A stretch of 11,985 nt of DNA from an uncultured Bacilli bacterium (GCA_947625395.1 CANQOD010000024.1:1-11985); one strand, 5' to 3'. Positions 1 through 7,566 are shown, counted from the stretch's first letter. The notes: generated by a model from the sequence alone, not told the origin. Program-made: numbers and translations.

Positions 1-806
1 AACTTCACTTGAGGATTATAGCCATAAGCATCGACTTGAAAGACACCAATGATTCTCCAAAGCGTATTGTTCATCAAAACATAATTATTAGGACGATTCC
101 CGAGATATCGATAACTCATGACGCGCGTAGAATCCTTGGTAGCAGCTTCGTTAAAAGCAAAGAGCTCCCTTGGATTGCCTTTTTGATAAGAAGTGCCCTC
201 TTGATTGGCCTTTTGAATGAGAAAATCCGCAAACGTTGAAAGAGCCTGTACAGAAGAAACACCCACTTTACTTTGATAGGTTTTGCCCATCTCACTATTT
301 GGCGCATCGGAAGTTAACCAAATCCGAAGATTGTAGTTGACGGTTTCCCCGACTGCTAAACGTTTGGCTCGCACTACATTCATAGGAGTGCCTAATTCGG
401 ACAATGTTCCACTTAAAGTCGTGCCATCATCTCCCGTTAAAGAATAGCCTAAGTATTCTTTGGAAACTTGGTTCGCAGTATTGCCCTCTTCTAGCAAAGC
501 AATTTCATAATAAGCATCTGCGACGCCATGATTCGCAATGGTAAAATGATAGGGGTCTAAAGCAGCCGCTTCTTCCTCTGTCATCGTTGACGTATTTTGT
601 AAACGATAGCTTTCATCTTCATAAAACGTCAAATCAAACGAACCCTCTTTGGCATGAATAACAACATTTTTTCCTTTTAAATTCGAAGAAAATATGGCAT
701 ACGTTGTTCCCATTAATGAGAGAATTCCAAGCAACAGAAGTATCGCTGTAAAGACAATTCTTTTCTTGTATGCTTTTGGAAACTGCATCCTTTCTTCTTC
801 TCGCAT
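1..806 (-). CDS. Secreted/membrane-anchored surface protein, TasA/camelysin-like N-terminal domain (partial, C-terminus beyond window)
   Basis: The reading frame is open from the ATG at 804-806 to the window edge (268 complete codons, no stop), so the C-terminus is missing. An AGGTGG ribosome site at about 815-820 fixes the start. Residues 1-16 are charged and basic and 17-37 form one hydrophobic segment (signal peptide or anchor) ending TYAIFSS. Residues 40-175 look like the beta-sandwich of SipW-dependent TasA/CalY-type proteins, closing with LRIWLTSDAPNSEMGKTYQS and VGVSSVQ. A second domain follows, with NRPNNYVLMNNTLWRIIGVF near residues 239-258, a motif I associate with repetitive exported proteins of gut Firmicutes. 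Function is unknown; a matrix, pilus or adhesin role is inferred. It has its own promoter and is the last gene of the window in the direction of transcription. Confidence 0.8.
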   Translation of the reverse strand, partial: MREEERMQFPKAYKKRIVFTAILLLLGILSLMGTTYAIFSSNLKGKNVVIHAKEGSFDLTFYEDESYRLQNTSTMTEEEAAALDPYHFTIANHGVADAYYEIALLEEGNTANQVSKEYLGYSLTGDDGTTLSGTLSELGTPMNVVRAKRLAVGETVNYNLRIWLTSDAPNSEMGKTYQSKVGVSSVQALSTFADFLIQKANQEGTSYQKGNPRELFAFNEAATKDSTRVMSYRYLGNRPNNYVLMNNTLWRIIGVFQVDAYGYNPQVK

Positions 807-831
807 TCAACTCACCACCTATGTTAAGATG

Positions 832-860
832 AGTATAACAAAAATATGCCATATTTACAA
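832..860 (-). promoter_or_regulatory. Sigma-A promoter for the surface protein gene
   Basis: On the minus strand, TTGTAA (855-860) is followed after 17 bases by TATACT (832-837). The predicted start near 825 leaves a short leader containing the AGGTGG ribosome site before the ATG at 806. Confidence 0.75.
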
Positions 861-872
861 GTTTTTCGTTTT

Positions 873-1421
873 TTAATTTTCAGAATTATACAATCCATGA
901 ATCTTGAGAATGTCCTCTTCTTGAAAGTCTTCCAAAACCCATCTTTTCTCTGTCGTATCTTTTTTCACAGGGAATGTTAACGTATAAGAAATCTTATCGG
1001 TCACGCTTTCCATTTGCGTGATTTTATAATCCATCTCTTTTTCTAAATCTCTTTTCCCATCGGTTGAAAATTTCTTTTCGTTCTTCGCAATATAATCATC
1101 GGCTTTGGTAAGGGCATTTTGATAATCAAATACTTGAATTTCAACCGTTACAGTAGCTTGATTGCCATCAATGGTTTCCTCTTTAATTTTATAGGAAAGA
1201 TTTTGATATTGTTTTTCCATTAAAGCTTGGTAGGATTTTTTCTGTTCTTCTGAAAGCGTTTGGTCCTTTTCAATGGTATGTTCTAATTGCTCGATGACTT
1301 CCCTATCCATGATTTGATATTTTCCTAAAAATTCTTCTACTCGTTTGGTTGGCGTGTTCATCATATCTGCACAACCGACTAATAACAAACAAAAGAAACT
1401 AAGGATTGCTAATTTTTTCAT
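873..1421 (-). CDS. Predicted lipoprotein of unknown function
   Basis: The product is 182 residues. It starts with a type II signal peptide, MKKLAILSFFCLLLVGC, whose lipobox LVGC predicts lipidation at Cys17 and anchoring to the outer face of the membrane. The mature part is charged: a helical stretch with acidic and lysine-rich character (about 25-75), then TIDGNQATVTVEIQVFDYQN (about 85-103), a strand-rich segment, and a second lysine-rich helix before WVLEDFQEEDILKIHGLYNS. This layout resembles small NTF2-like or DUF4878/DUF5105-type lipoproteins, but I cannot assign a family. The start is supported by AGGTGG at 1426-1431. It is separated from asnS upstream by a probable terminator and from the next gene by that gene's own promoter, so it is probably monocistronic, though I found no clear promoter for it. 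Confidence 0.85.
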   Translation of the reverse strand: MKKLAILSFFCLLLVGCADMMNTPTKRVEEFLGKYQIMDREVIEQLEHTIEKDQTLSEEQKKSYQALMEKQYQNLSYKIKEETIDGNQATVTVEIQVFDYQNALTKADDYIAKNEKKFSTDGKRDLEKEMDYKITQMESVTDKISYTLTFPVKKDTTEKRWVLEDFQEEDILKIHGLYNSEN

Positions 1422-1471
1422 TTTTCCACCTCAGTAATAATATGCCTTGCTTTTGAAACAATTATGCAAAG

Positions 1472-1549
1472 GAAAAAGAAAAAGAAGCCCATGGAAACTG
1501 GAACTTCATTTCTTGACTTCAGAAATAAAATGGACGTTTCTATTGCTTC
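1472..1549 (-). terminator. Imperfect intrinsic terminator after asnS
   Basis: Reading the minus strand just after the asnS stop, GAAGC (1545-1549) pairs with GCTTC (1484-1488) and GAAAC (1536-1540) with GTTTC (1494-1498). A nine-pair inner stem, TTTTATTTC with GAAATGAAG including wobbles, closes a small loop. T runs (TTTTTCTTTTT) follow directly. The stem is interrupted, so the call is moderate. Confidence 0.5.
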
Positions 1550-1558
1550 TTTTCAATT

Positions 1559-2938
1559 TTAAAATAAACAATTGCCAGGCGTTCTTGGGAATGGAATGAC
1601 ATCGCGAATATTGTCAACACCTGTTAGATAGATGAGCAGTCTTTCAAACCCCATTCCAAAGCCTGCATGCACACAACCACCATATTTTCTTAAATTGAGA
1701 TACCACTCAAGGCCCTCTTCTTTCATGCCTAACTCTTGCATCCGTTGATGTAAGCGTTCATAATTTTCTTCTCTTTGACTACCACCCATCAATTCTCCAG
1801 CGCCTGGCACTTCCAAATCGACAGCAGCTACTGTTTCGCCATCCGGATTGAGTTTCATATAAAAGGCTTTAATCTCTTTAGGCCAATCTGTCACAAAAAC
1901 AGGTCCATCAAAGTATTCTGTCAAATATTTTTCATGTTCTGTGGCAATATCTTTTCCATATTCTGGCGGAAATTCCCACTGCACATCCGCCTTTTTTAAC
2001 AGCGTAATCACATCATGATGTGTCATTCTTGTAAAGGGACTCTTCACTAAACGCTGGAGTTTGTCAATCAATCCTTTTTCCACAAATTGATTTAAGAATG
2101 CCATTTCGTCTTTCGCTTTTTCAAGCACTTCCTCTACAACGAACTTCAACATCTCTTCTTCAATATCCATTAATCCATTCAAATCACAAAAACACATTTC
2201 CGGTTCAATCATCCAAAATTCACTCGCATGTTTTTGCGTATTGGAGTTCTCAGCCCGAAAAGTAGGTCCAAATGTATAGACGTTTTTAAATGCATGGGCA
2301 AAAGCTTCTGCTTCCAATTGTCCCGTTACCGTAAGACCCACTTTTTCACCAAAGAAATCCTCTTTAAAATCAACTTGTCCCTCTTTTGTCTTTGGCAGAT
2401 GGTCCAAATCCAAAGTGGTTACTTGGAACATTTCTCCAGCACCCTCACCATCATTCGCAGTAATTAAAGGCGTGTTGACATACAAAAATCCTTTTCTTTG
2501 AAAGTAGGTATGAATCGCAAAAGCAGCCACGTTTCTGACTCTAAAAACAGCTTGAAACAAATTGGTTCTTGGTCTTAAGTAAGCTTGCTCTCTTAAGAAT
2601 TCCCGACTGTGATGTTTGGCTTGAATCGGATAGTCTTCTCCGGCATCGCCTAACAAAAGAATTTCAGTCGCCTGCACTTCCACAGATTGCTCTGCCTTAG
2701 GACTTTTTACTAACGTTCCTTTGACGGCAATGCTACTTCCAATATGCATTTTTTGAATGTCTTCAAAAGACTTGATTTCTTTTTCATAAACAATCTGTAA
2801 TGTTTGAAAACAAGTGCCGTCTGAAAAAGCAATAAATCCAAAATCTTTCTGTTTACGATGATTGCGAATCCAACCCTGTAATTCAATTTCCTGTCCGATG
2901 AGTTCCTCTTCCTTGTCAATAATCTCTTTAACGTTCAT
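1559..2938 (-). CDS. asnS: Asparagine--tRNA ligase
   Basis: This is a class II aminoacyl-tRNA synthetase that charges tRNA-Asn with asparagine using ATP in the cytoplasm. At 459 residues it is close to the usual bacterial length. The N-terminal OB-fold anticodon-binding domain (about 1-100) contains LQGWIRNHRKQKDFGFIAFS. Motif 2 is FGPTFRAENS (223-232), followed by HASEFWMIEPE. Motif 3 is GFGMGFERLLIYLTG (426-440), and the C-terminus is VIPFPRTPGNCLF, typical of AsnRS. A GGAGGT ribosome site precedes the ATG. The gene follows the kinase-like gene after 59 bases. No T-box leader fits in that gap and I found no convincing separate promoter, so co-transcription with the upstream gene is likely. 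Confidence 0.98.
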   Translation of the reverse strand: MNVKEIIDKEEELIGQEIELQGWIRNHRKQKDFGFIAFSDGTCFQTLQIVYEKEIKSFEDIQKMHIGSSIAVKGTLVKSPKAEQSVEVQATEILLLGDAGEDYPIQAKHHSREFLREQAYLRPRTNLFQAVFRVRNVAAFAIHTYFQRKGFLYVNTPLITANDGEGAGEMFQVTTLDLDHLPKTKEGQVDFKEDFFGEKVGLTVTGQLEAEAFAHAFKNVYTFGPTFRAENSNTQKHASEFWMIEPEMCFCDLNGLMDIEEEMLKFVVEEVLEKAKDEMAFLNQFVEKGLIDKLQRLVKSPFTRMTHHDVITLLKKADVQWEFPPEYGKDIATEHEKYLTEYFDGPVFVTDWPKEIKAFYMKLNPDGETVAAVDLEVPGAGELMGGSQREENYERLHQRMQELGMKEEGLEWYLNLRKYGGCVHAGFGMGFERLLIYLTGVDNIRDVIPFPRTPGNCLF

Positions 2939-2997
2939 TTTCTACCTCCAACAATCATTTTCATTTTTAATACTCGTTATCCTATTGTCATTTTACC

Positions 2998-3828
2998 TTA
3001 TTGATACCATTTTATCAATTCTTTTTGAATTTTCTTATGGATTTTCTTACCCTCGTATTGATTCTTTTCTTCATCCTGAAAAAAAGGAAGATAAGCGTCA
3101 AAATAAGGAGGATGTTCCCCAAAGAAAATTTCTTGGGCAATTGCTTGAAGCGCTTTATCAACACCGAAAGCATCCGATAATAAGAGGGCATTTTCTCTTA
3201 AAGCATACATGGGATATTCGAGTTCCACTCCCAATAAAAAGCCAATATGAATCAAATTTTGTTTCCGACAATCTTCCTCTTGGGTCGCTAGATTGATGGC
3301 AAGCGTTTTGTTTTCTTCATGGTAAAAATAAAAAGGCGCATTACAAATCTTTTCATCGCCAACAACAAAACTATCTTCAAAGTCGATGAGATGACCACCT
3401 GTCTTATCAATTAAATGATTCGAGCCTCGGACATCTCCAACAATAAATCCATTTTGATGAAATGCCTTTAATTGTGCCGTTGTATCGAGGACCGCTTGTT
3501 GTTTTTCCGCTAGCGTAAAGGCGGGAAGATTGGTTGTCCCCGCATAAGCAAAGGAATACGCATTTTGAAACCAGGAACACAAATACCCAATCATTTCGCC
3601 ATCGACACTGACCCAATCAAGCGGATAACCAGCACCAGTAACGGCAGGATTTGCAAGTAAGCGGGAAACTTGGGCTTTGGCTTCCACTCCATCATCTGTT
3701 CTTACAAATTCTTTAATCAGATACTTGTCTGTTCCTTTTAAATAAGCTTTCCATCTTGAATGTTTTCCCTCTTCTTGAGAAAGATAAGGGGCTTTTTCAT
3801 ACATTTCTTTTGTAAAATTAAGAGCCAT
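2998..3828 (-). CDS. Protein-kinase-fold protein, function unknown
   Basis: The product is 276 residues, cytoplasmic, with no membrane segment. Kinase-like landmarks are a candidate ATP-lysine at YLIKEF (Lys39), a hinge-like GEMIGYLCSWF (77-87), a catalytic-loop-like HQNGFIVGDVRGSNHLID (124-141; Asp132 and Asn137 in the HxD...N spacing) and a DFG-equivalent HLIDFED (146-152; Asp149). The helical C-lobe follows, ending in a lysine-rich tail. This matches the aminoglycoside-phosphotransferase/protein-kinase superfamily; the substrate cannot be read from the sequence. The start has GAAGGA upstream and the gene has its own promoter overlapping the stop of the preceding gene. It sits immediately upstream of asnS, so its expression may be tied to tRNA charging, but that is inference. 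Confidence 0.8.
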   Translation of the reverse strand: MALNFTKEMYEKAPYLSQEEGKHSRWKAYLKGTDKYLIKEFVRTDDGVEAKAQVSRLLANPAVTGAGYPLDWVSVDGEMIGYLCSWFQNAYSFAYAGTTNLPAFTLAEKQQAVLDTTAQLKAFHQNGFIVGDVRGSNHLIDKTGGHLIDFEDSFVVGDEKICNAPFYFYHEENKTLAINLATQEEDCRKQNLIHIGFLLGVELEYPMYALRENALLLSDAFGVDKALQAIAQEIFFGEHPPYFDAYLPFFQDEEKNQYEGKKIHKKIQKELIKWYQ

Positions 3829-3851
3829 TAAAATTCCTTCTTTGCCCTATT

Positions 3852-3879
3852 ATTATAGCTGTTTTTTCTATTTTGTCTA
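3852..3879 (-). promoter_or_regulatory. Sigma-A promoter for the kinase-like gene (and probably asnS)
   Basis: On the minus strand, TAGACA (3874-3879) is followed by 16 bases and a perfect TATAAT (3852-3857). The -35 box coincides with the stop codon of the DUF3603-like gene, so the promoter is partly embedded in coding sequence. Confidence 0.75.
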
Positions 3880-4521
3880 CTTTTTTAATTGATAGGAATT
3901 TTTTAACAACAGATAGAGTTTTTTATGAGGCATTGTTAATTCTTCTAAGCTTGCTAAGATTTTTTCCCCAGCATTGTCCTGTTTCTTGATTGTTTCTTCA
4001 AAACATTCTTCGTAAAAATATTGAATTTTTTCTTGTTGATTCTCGGCAATGGCTCGTTGAAATTCTTGTTTTAAAAAGTGCTTGATTTGGCGTTCCATTC
4101 TTGTTTCTAGGTGAAGAACTTCTTTCGAAAGGACTCGATAAGCAAGGGAAGCTTCTTTTAAATCATAAGCAAATTCAAGCATTTCCTCTTCTTCATCTAA
4201 GAGCATTCTACTTTTATAAATGCTCTTTCCTTGGGCACTAAACTCTACCGCAATCGCAAGAGTGCCATCGGTAAACAAAGCAACAAAGGGAAGCTTTTGA
4301 ATCATTCCATGGTCATAAAGCTCTGTTTTTCCCTCAATTTCAGTTAAAAAATCTTTTGAAACCTCCACTTCTCCATACAATAAATCTGCAAGGGTCATCC
4401 GATTCACTTTATAAAGAGGGGCTCTTTTGATATGGTCAATGGTATCTTGTTCATTCCATTCAAAAAACTCATATGGAATCCCATCATTAAAATTCAATAA
4501 AATATCATAAACATAAATCAT
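3877..4521 (-). CDS. DUF3603-like cytoplasmic protein
   Basis: The product is 214 residues with no signal or membrane segment. The N-terminus MIYVYDILLNFNDGIPYEFFEW, the middle VNRMTLADLLYGEVEV and FVALFTDGTLAIAVEFSAQG, and the KSRMLLDEEEEM stretch resemble DUF3603-type proteins of Firmicutes, whose function is not known. The C-terminal third (about 130-205) is predominantly helical and charged. The ATG overlaps the stop of the upstream small membrane protein gene as ATGA (4518-4521), implying translational coupling and a shared transcript. The family call is from memory of the sequence pattern and should be treated as tentative; the gene itself is secure. Confidence 0.75.
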   Translation of the reverse strand: MIYVYDILLNFNDGIPYEFFEWNEQDTIDHIKRAPLYKVNRMTLADLLYGEVEVSKDFLTEIEGKTELYDHGMIQKLPFVALFTDGTLAIAVEFSAQGKSIYKSRMLLDEEEEMLEFAYDLKEASLAYRVLSKEVLHLETRMERQIKHFLKQEFQRAIAENQQEKIQYFYEECFEETIKKQDNAGEKILASLEELTMPHKKLYLLLKNSYQLKK

Positions 4522-4721
4522 TTACATTCTCTTCCTTTCCTCCATGCGAAACTGAAACAAAGAATTCCTAATCCAAATTGTAGGAAAACGGAATGTGTAA
4601 TAAGATAGTCGACATACTCCGAAAATGTATAACCAATGGTAAGCAAATTCAAGAAAAGAAGTGCGACAAGAAATGTATGGGTAACCAGGAAAATCCCCAC
4701 TAAAAAGAAAATGATTCGCAA
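4518..4721 (-). CDS. Small two-helix membrane protein
   Basis: The product is 67 residues with two hydrophobic segments (about 3-27 and 45-60) joined by a loop, TFSEYVDYLITH, ending in a basic tail WRKGRECK, which suggests a cytoplasmic C-terminus. The start is a TTG at 4719-4721, chosen because AGGTGA lies 7 bases upstream and no ATG alternative exists. Its stop overlaps the start of the DUF3603-like gene by four bases (ATGA). No family recognised. It begins the two-gene unit; a TATACT at 4762-4767 could be its -10 box, but the -35 region is poor. Confidence 0.7.
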   Translation of the reverse strand: MRIIFFLVGIFLVTHTFLVALLFLNLLTIGYTFSEYVDYLITHSVFLQFGLGILCFSFAWRKGRECK

Positions 4722-4790
4722 ACTAAAGTCACCTATAATAACTTATTACAATTCTAACTTTAGTATACAAAGAAAAAAAATCTTTATACG

Positions 4791-4819
4791 AAAAAAAAGA
4801 AGTTTACTCTTCTTCTTTC
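4791..4819 (-). terminator. Intrinsic terminator overlapping the 3' end of rmuC
   Basis: On the minus strand AAGAAG and CTTCTT form a perfect six-pair core around a six-base loop (4803-4808), extendable to about eleven pairs with wobbles, leading into an eight-T run. The left arm and loop encode the last codons and stop of rmuC. Confidence 0.7.
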
Positions 4820-5877
4820 ATGGTTAACTGGTCCATATCAACATCATGGATACTTTCAAATTTCTTTTGAATTTTATCGGTCGTAATGGAAATATTTTCC
4901 GCATCACGACTAACGGTTTGAATACTGCGTGCAAGTTTGTCCCAACGCTCTTTGTAACGACCAAATTCTAAGCCTAATTTATTGAGTTCTTGATGAATAA
5001 TCGTCGTATATTGGTCGCGCTCCATATTTTTAATAATCATTTGAATGATGGATAATGTACTAATTAAGGTTGTAGGAGAAGTAATCCAAACTTTTTTCCG
5101 ATAAGAATACGCTAATAAATCTTGATGATAGGCATTGATTTCAGCAAAAATGGCTTCGGCGGGAAGAAATAAAATGGCTTGATTGGTGGTGACTCCCTCT
5201 AAGATATACTTATCATGAATGGCATCAATATGCTTTTTCATATCCTGTTTAAAGGCCCGTTCTGCGAGTTCTCTTTCTTCTTTGCTTCGCTTTTTATCAA
5301 TCATCATTTCATAGTGTTCTAGTGGGAACTTAGAATCAATCGCAATGGTTCCCAGTGGCTCAGGAGCAAACAAAATAGAATCGACAATCGTGCCATTTGG
5401 AAGTGGATATTGGAGGCGATAAATCGCATCGTTCTTTTCTCCAAAGACACTTGTCAACACATGTTTTAAGGTGACTTCTCCAAAAATACCTCGACTTTTT
5501 TTATCGGTTAAAATGCTCTGTAAAGATACAATATCACTTGAAAGTGTATCAATTTTCTTCTGTGCTTCATCAATTTTAGATAGTCGTTCTACAACAGAAA
5601 CAAACGTCTTGTTGGTCTTTTCAAAGTTTTGGTCCAGTCGTTCATTGACTTTTTCGTTGATAAGCAAAAGTCTTTTCTCGACTTGTTCATTTAATTTTTC
5701 AAAGTCCTGATTTAAGTTTTGATTGAGTCCCTCTTTAAAGGTGTTTAATTCTTTAATCATGTCGATTTCTAGTTTCGATAATCTTTCTGTAATATTTCCC
5801 TCATTGATATTTTTTGTAAGAGATAATATTGTTAAAAGAATTAAAATCACTAAAAGGACAATAATAACGTATTCCAT
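4804..5877 (-). CDS. rmuC: DNA recombination protein RmuC
   Basis: The product is 357 residues. A single N-terminal membrane helix (2-20) is followed by a long coiled coil (about 25-120). The RmuC core has the hallmark SRGIFGEVTLKHVL (128-141), VDSILFAPEP (165-174) and IAIDSKFPLEHYE (178-190), where Asp166, Asp181 and Lys183 fit the PD-(D/E)XK nuclease-fold pattern of the family. FLPAEAIFAE (237-246) and WITSPTTLISTLSIIQ (264-279) follow. RmuC limits inversions and processes DNA structures during recombination in E. coli; its exact enzymology is unsettled. The start has a strong AGGAGGT site and an extended -10 promoter. The gene is ended by its own terminator, so it appears monocistronic. 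Confidence 0.95.
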   Translation of the reverse strand: MEYVIIVLLVILILLTILSLTKNINEGNITERLSKLEIDMIKELNTFKEGLNQNLNQDFEKLNEQVEKRLLLINEKVNERLDQNFEKTNKTFVSVVERLSKIDEAQKKIDTLSSDIVSLQSILTDKKSRGIFGEVTLKHVLTSVFGEKNDAIYRLQYPLPNGTIVDSILFAPEPLGTIAIDSKFPLEHYEMMIDKKRSKEERELAERAFKQDMKKHIDAIHDKYILEGVTTNQAILFLPAEAIFAEINAYHQDLLAYSYRKKVWITSPTTLISTLSIIQMIIKNMERDQYTTIIHQELNKLGLEFGRYKERWDKLARSIQTVSRDAENISITTDKIQKKFESIHDVDMDQLTMKEEE

Positions 5878-5897
5878 AGTAACCTCCTCTTTCTCTT

Positions 5898-5906
5898 ATT
5901 ATAACA
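5898..5906 (-). promoter_or_regulatory. Extended -10 promoter for rmuC
   Basis: The minus strand reads TGTTATAAT, a TGn-TATAAT extended -10 element. No good -35 box is present at 16-18 bases. The start would lie near 5891, leaving room for the AGGAGGT site before the ATG at 5877. Confidence 0.65.
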
Positions 5907-6006
5907 TAAGTTTGGCGTTTTCTTTTTTCTAGAAGTATTCTTTTTTTAAAAAACGTCAAATCCTGTGTCTCTTCGAAAGGAGGAGCTTTTTTAGAGATGT
6001 TTCTTT

Positions 6007-6597
6007 TTAGAAGTCGTTTTCATCATTCAAGTGCATCTGTTTACTGACAAGTTTGGAAAGAAGATAAGAAGCAACTAATAAAAGAGAAATAATTATAATG
6101 GTATTAATATTGGTAATGCTTTCGATGACACTTGTTCCGACAAAGCCCCAAAAGAAGACAATCGATAGCTTTCCTAATAAAATGCCCATCACAAATTTTT
6201 TCAAGGACATTTTAGAAAGTCCACAGGCAATATTCACTAAAAATGCTGGCGTAAAAGGAAGTGCGACCAACAAGACAAAATGAGAAAAAGGAATGGTCCG
6301 TAACTTTTTTTCTAATTTTTTCAACTCTTTTTGGTGCTTTTTAATCATTCGATTCAAAAAATCACTGACAAGATAATAGAAAAGGAAATAGGATAACAAA
6401 CATCCTAAACAGGTTGCCAACCAAGAAAGAAAAAAACCAAAGAGAATACCAAACGCTTGCATGTTTAAGGTAATGAAAACACCTAATGGTAGTGCTGGAA
6501 TCACAGATTCTAATAAAATGATAAAAACGCCAAAAAACGGTCCACCCGTTTTTACAAATTCAGTTAATACTGTGATAACCTCTTGAAGAAAATCCAT
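6007..6597 (-). CDS. DedA/VTT (SNARE-associated) family membrane protein
   Basis: The product is 196 residues and very hydrophobic. N-terminal re-entrant/transmembrane region: GVFIILLESVIPALPLG (23-39), with the conserved Glu30 and prolines; helix 50-78; a charged cytoplasmic loop 84-101; then LVALPFTPAFLVNIACGLSK (110-129), the family's P..P....G block, followed by SLKKFVMGILLGK; and a last helix 164-182. DedA/VTT proteins act in lipid and membrane homeostasis, several as scramblases or flippases (for example of undecaprenyl phosphate). The specific substrate here is unknown. AGGAGAGGG precedes the ATG. It lies 44 bases after the rhodanese-like gene and is probably co-transcribed with it. 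Confidence 0.9.
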   Translation of the reverse strand: MDFLQEVITVLTEFVKTGGPFFGVFIILLESVIPALPLGVFITLNMQAFGILFGFFLSWLATCLGCLLSYFLFYYLVSDFLNRMIKKHQKELKKLEKKLRTIPFSHFVLLVALPFTPAFLVNIACGLSKMSLKKFVMGILLGKLSIVFFWGFVGTSVIESITNINTIIIISLLLVASYLLSKLVSKQMHLNDENDF

Positions 6598-6641
6598 GCT
6601 TACACCCTCTCCTATTATACAAAGAAAGGAAAGGTATCTTG

Positions 6642-6920
6642 TTAAAGTGCTTGATATCCACCTTTAATTTGTATAATTTGATAGTCTTTGTCTTTTAATT
6701 CTTCGACTAATTTATTTGTATAATACCCCTCTTCACAAAAAATATAATAAGTTTTTCCTACTTCTAAATACTTCTTTGGCATCCTACTTAAAATGGTATA
6801 AGGAATATTCTTGGCTCCTGGGATGCTTCCTTTTAAATAAATCGCATGCGGACGAATATCAATCAAATTCAGTTTTTCCGTTTCATAGCGATGAAGAAAT
6901 TCTGACATAGAAATATACAT
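6642..6920 (-). CDS. Single-domain rhodanese-like protein
   Basis: The product is 92 residues, one rhodanese domain. LNLIDIRPHAIYLKGSIPGA (17-36) is the conserved D-x-R / G-H-I-x-G-A region, and YYIFCEEGYYTNKLVEEL (58-75) contains the active-site loop with Cys62. The loop reads CEEGYY and lacks the arginine that usually ends CxxGxR, so sulfurtransfer activity may be altered. GGYQAL at the C-terminus is typical (…GGxxxW/L). An AGGTGG site lies close to the ATG (4-base gap). The gene follows a strong terminator and precedes a DedA-family gene. I could not find a convincing promoter in the short gap. Confidence 0.85.
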   Translation of the reverse strand: MYISMSEFLHRYETEKLNLIDIRPHAIYLKGSIPGAKNIPYTILSRMPKKYLEVGKTYYIFCEEGYYTNKLVEELKDKDYQIIQIKGGYQAL

Positions 6921-6947
6921 ATGACCACCTGATATATTCTATGCTTA

Positions 6948-6976
6948 GAAAAAGACGTTTTTTATAAGAAACGTCT
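6948..6976 (-). terminator. Strong intrinsic terminator after the membrane-anchored Ig-like protein gene
   Basis: On the minus strand a perfect eight-pair stem AGACGTTT/AAACGTCT (6969-6976 and 6953-6960) surrounds an eight-base loop and is followed by TTTTTCT. The stem starts within the TAG stop codon of the upstream gene. Confidence 0.85.
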
Positions 6977-7475
6977 ATCTTAAATCAACAGTATATAAAG
7001 CTGTTTCACGTCCGACATCCCCATTTTCATCTACGACTGTAATGTAAATAGTATGTTCTTGTCCATCTTGTGTTTCAGAAATTGGCCAATCGATGATTTG
7101 CTCATCCACGGTATAGCGTACTTCGTCTTGTCCAAAGCCTGTATTGGAAACATAGATGTATTGAATCTTTTCTCCACTTGCTTCATTGACGTTGACTTTG
7201 ATATCAACCAAATTGGTATGATATTCTTCGCTTTTACTTGTGACAACGATTCTTTCAACTTCATGAATAAAATCAAAATCACCTGTTGGTCCTTTCTCTT
7301 CCACTGTTGGCGTTTTGCTGTTGTTCTCTTTTTCTTTTTGGGTCGCTTCTTTACCAAAATATAAAAGACTTAAAACAAGTGCAGCGCCAATCACTAAACA
7401 GATTCCAATAACAAGTAAGATTGTTCTTCCTTGATTGGTCGATTTTTTATTGACAGTTTGACTTTTTGTAGCCAT
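6975..7475 (-). CDS. Membrane-anchored extracytoplasmic Ig-like protein
   Basis: The product is 166 residues. A short basic N-terminus (1-17) precedes one membrane helix TILLVIGICLVIGAALVLSL (18-37). A low-complexity K/E/T linker follows (42-64). The outer domain (about 67-166) is strand-rich, with VERIVVTS, LVDIKVNVNEASGEKIQYIY and TIYITVVDENGDVGRETALY, an arrangement typical of Ig-like/Cadherin-like adhesion or regulator folds (VVDENGN-type repeats). No catalytic motif is visible. The start has GGAGTGA upstream and a clear promoter; the gene ends in its own terminator, so it is a single-gene unit. Confidence 0.8.
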   Translation of the reverse strand: MATKSQTVNKKSTNQGRTILLVIGICLVIGAALVLSLLYFGKEATQKEKENNSKTPTVEEKGPTGDFDFIHEVERIVVTSKSEEYHTNLVDIKVNVNEASGEKIQYIYVSNTGFGQDEVRYTVDEQIIDWPISETQDGQEHTIYITVVDENGDVGRETALYTVDLR

Positions 7476-7501
7476 TGTATCACTCCATCCTCTTTTTTTT
7501 C

Positions 7502-7530
7502 ATTGTACTCTTTTTATTTTTGAGAATCAA
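7502..7530 (-). promoter_or_regulatory. Sigma-A promoter for the Ig-like membrane protein gene
   Basis: The minus strand has TTGATT (7525-7530), a 17-base spacer and TACAAT (7502-7507), about 26 bases upstream of the ATG at 7475. Confidence 0.75.
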
Positions 7531-7532
7531 GC

Positions 7533-7566
7533 AAAGATGAAGAACTTTTAAAGAATTGACATCTTT
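7533..7566 (-). terminator. Possible weak hairpin terminator after the MazG-like gene
   Basis: AAAGATG (minus strand, 7560-7566) pairs perfectly with CATCTTT (7533-7539), with a partly paired 20-base interior. It overlaps the stop codon of the MazG-like gene, but no T run follows, so termination is doubtful. Confidence 0.25.

Noticed and set aside
2939..2997. Possible T-box or separate promoter for asnS (ATGACA as -35)
   Set aside because: The gap is far too short for a T-box leader, and no -10 box occurs at suitable spacing from ATGACA.
2862..3296. 144-codon plus-strand open frame across the asnS/kinase junction
   Set aside because: It is antisense to two well-supported minus-strand genes and its translation is low-complexity and unlike any family; other plus-strand frames are rejected for the same reason.
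5933..6006. Possible terminator downstream of the DedA gene
   Set aside because: Only short interrupted pairings were found before the T run near 5941-5955; no convincing stem could be drawn.
6614..6619. Perfect TATAAT just upstream of the DedA gene
   Set aside because: Transcription from it would begin at about the ribosome site, and there is no -35 box at 16-18 bases (a TTAACA lies 20 bases away).
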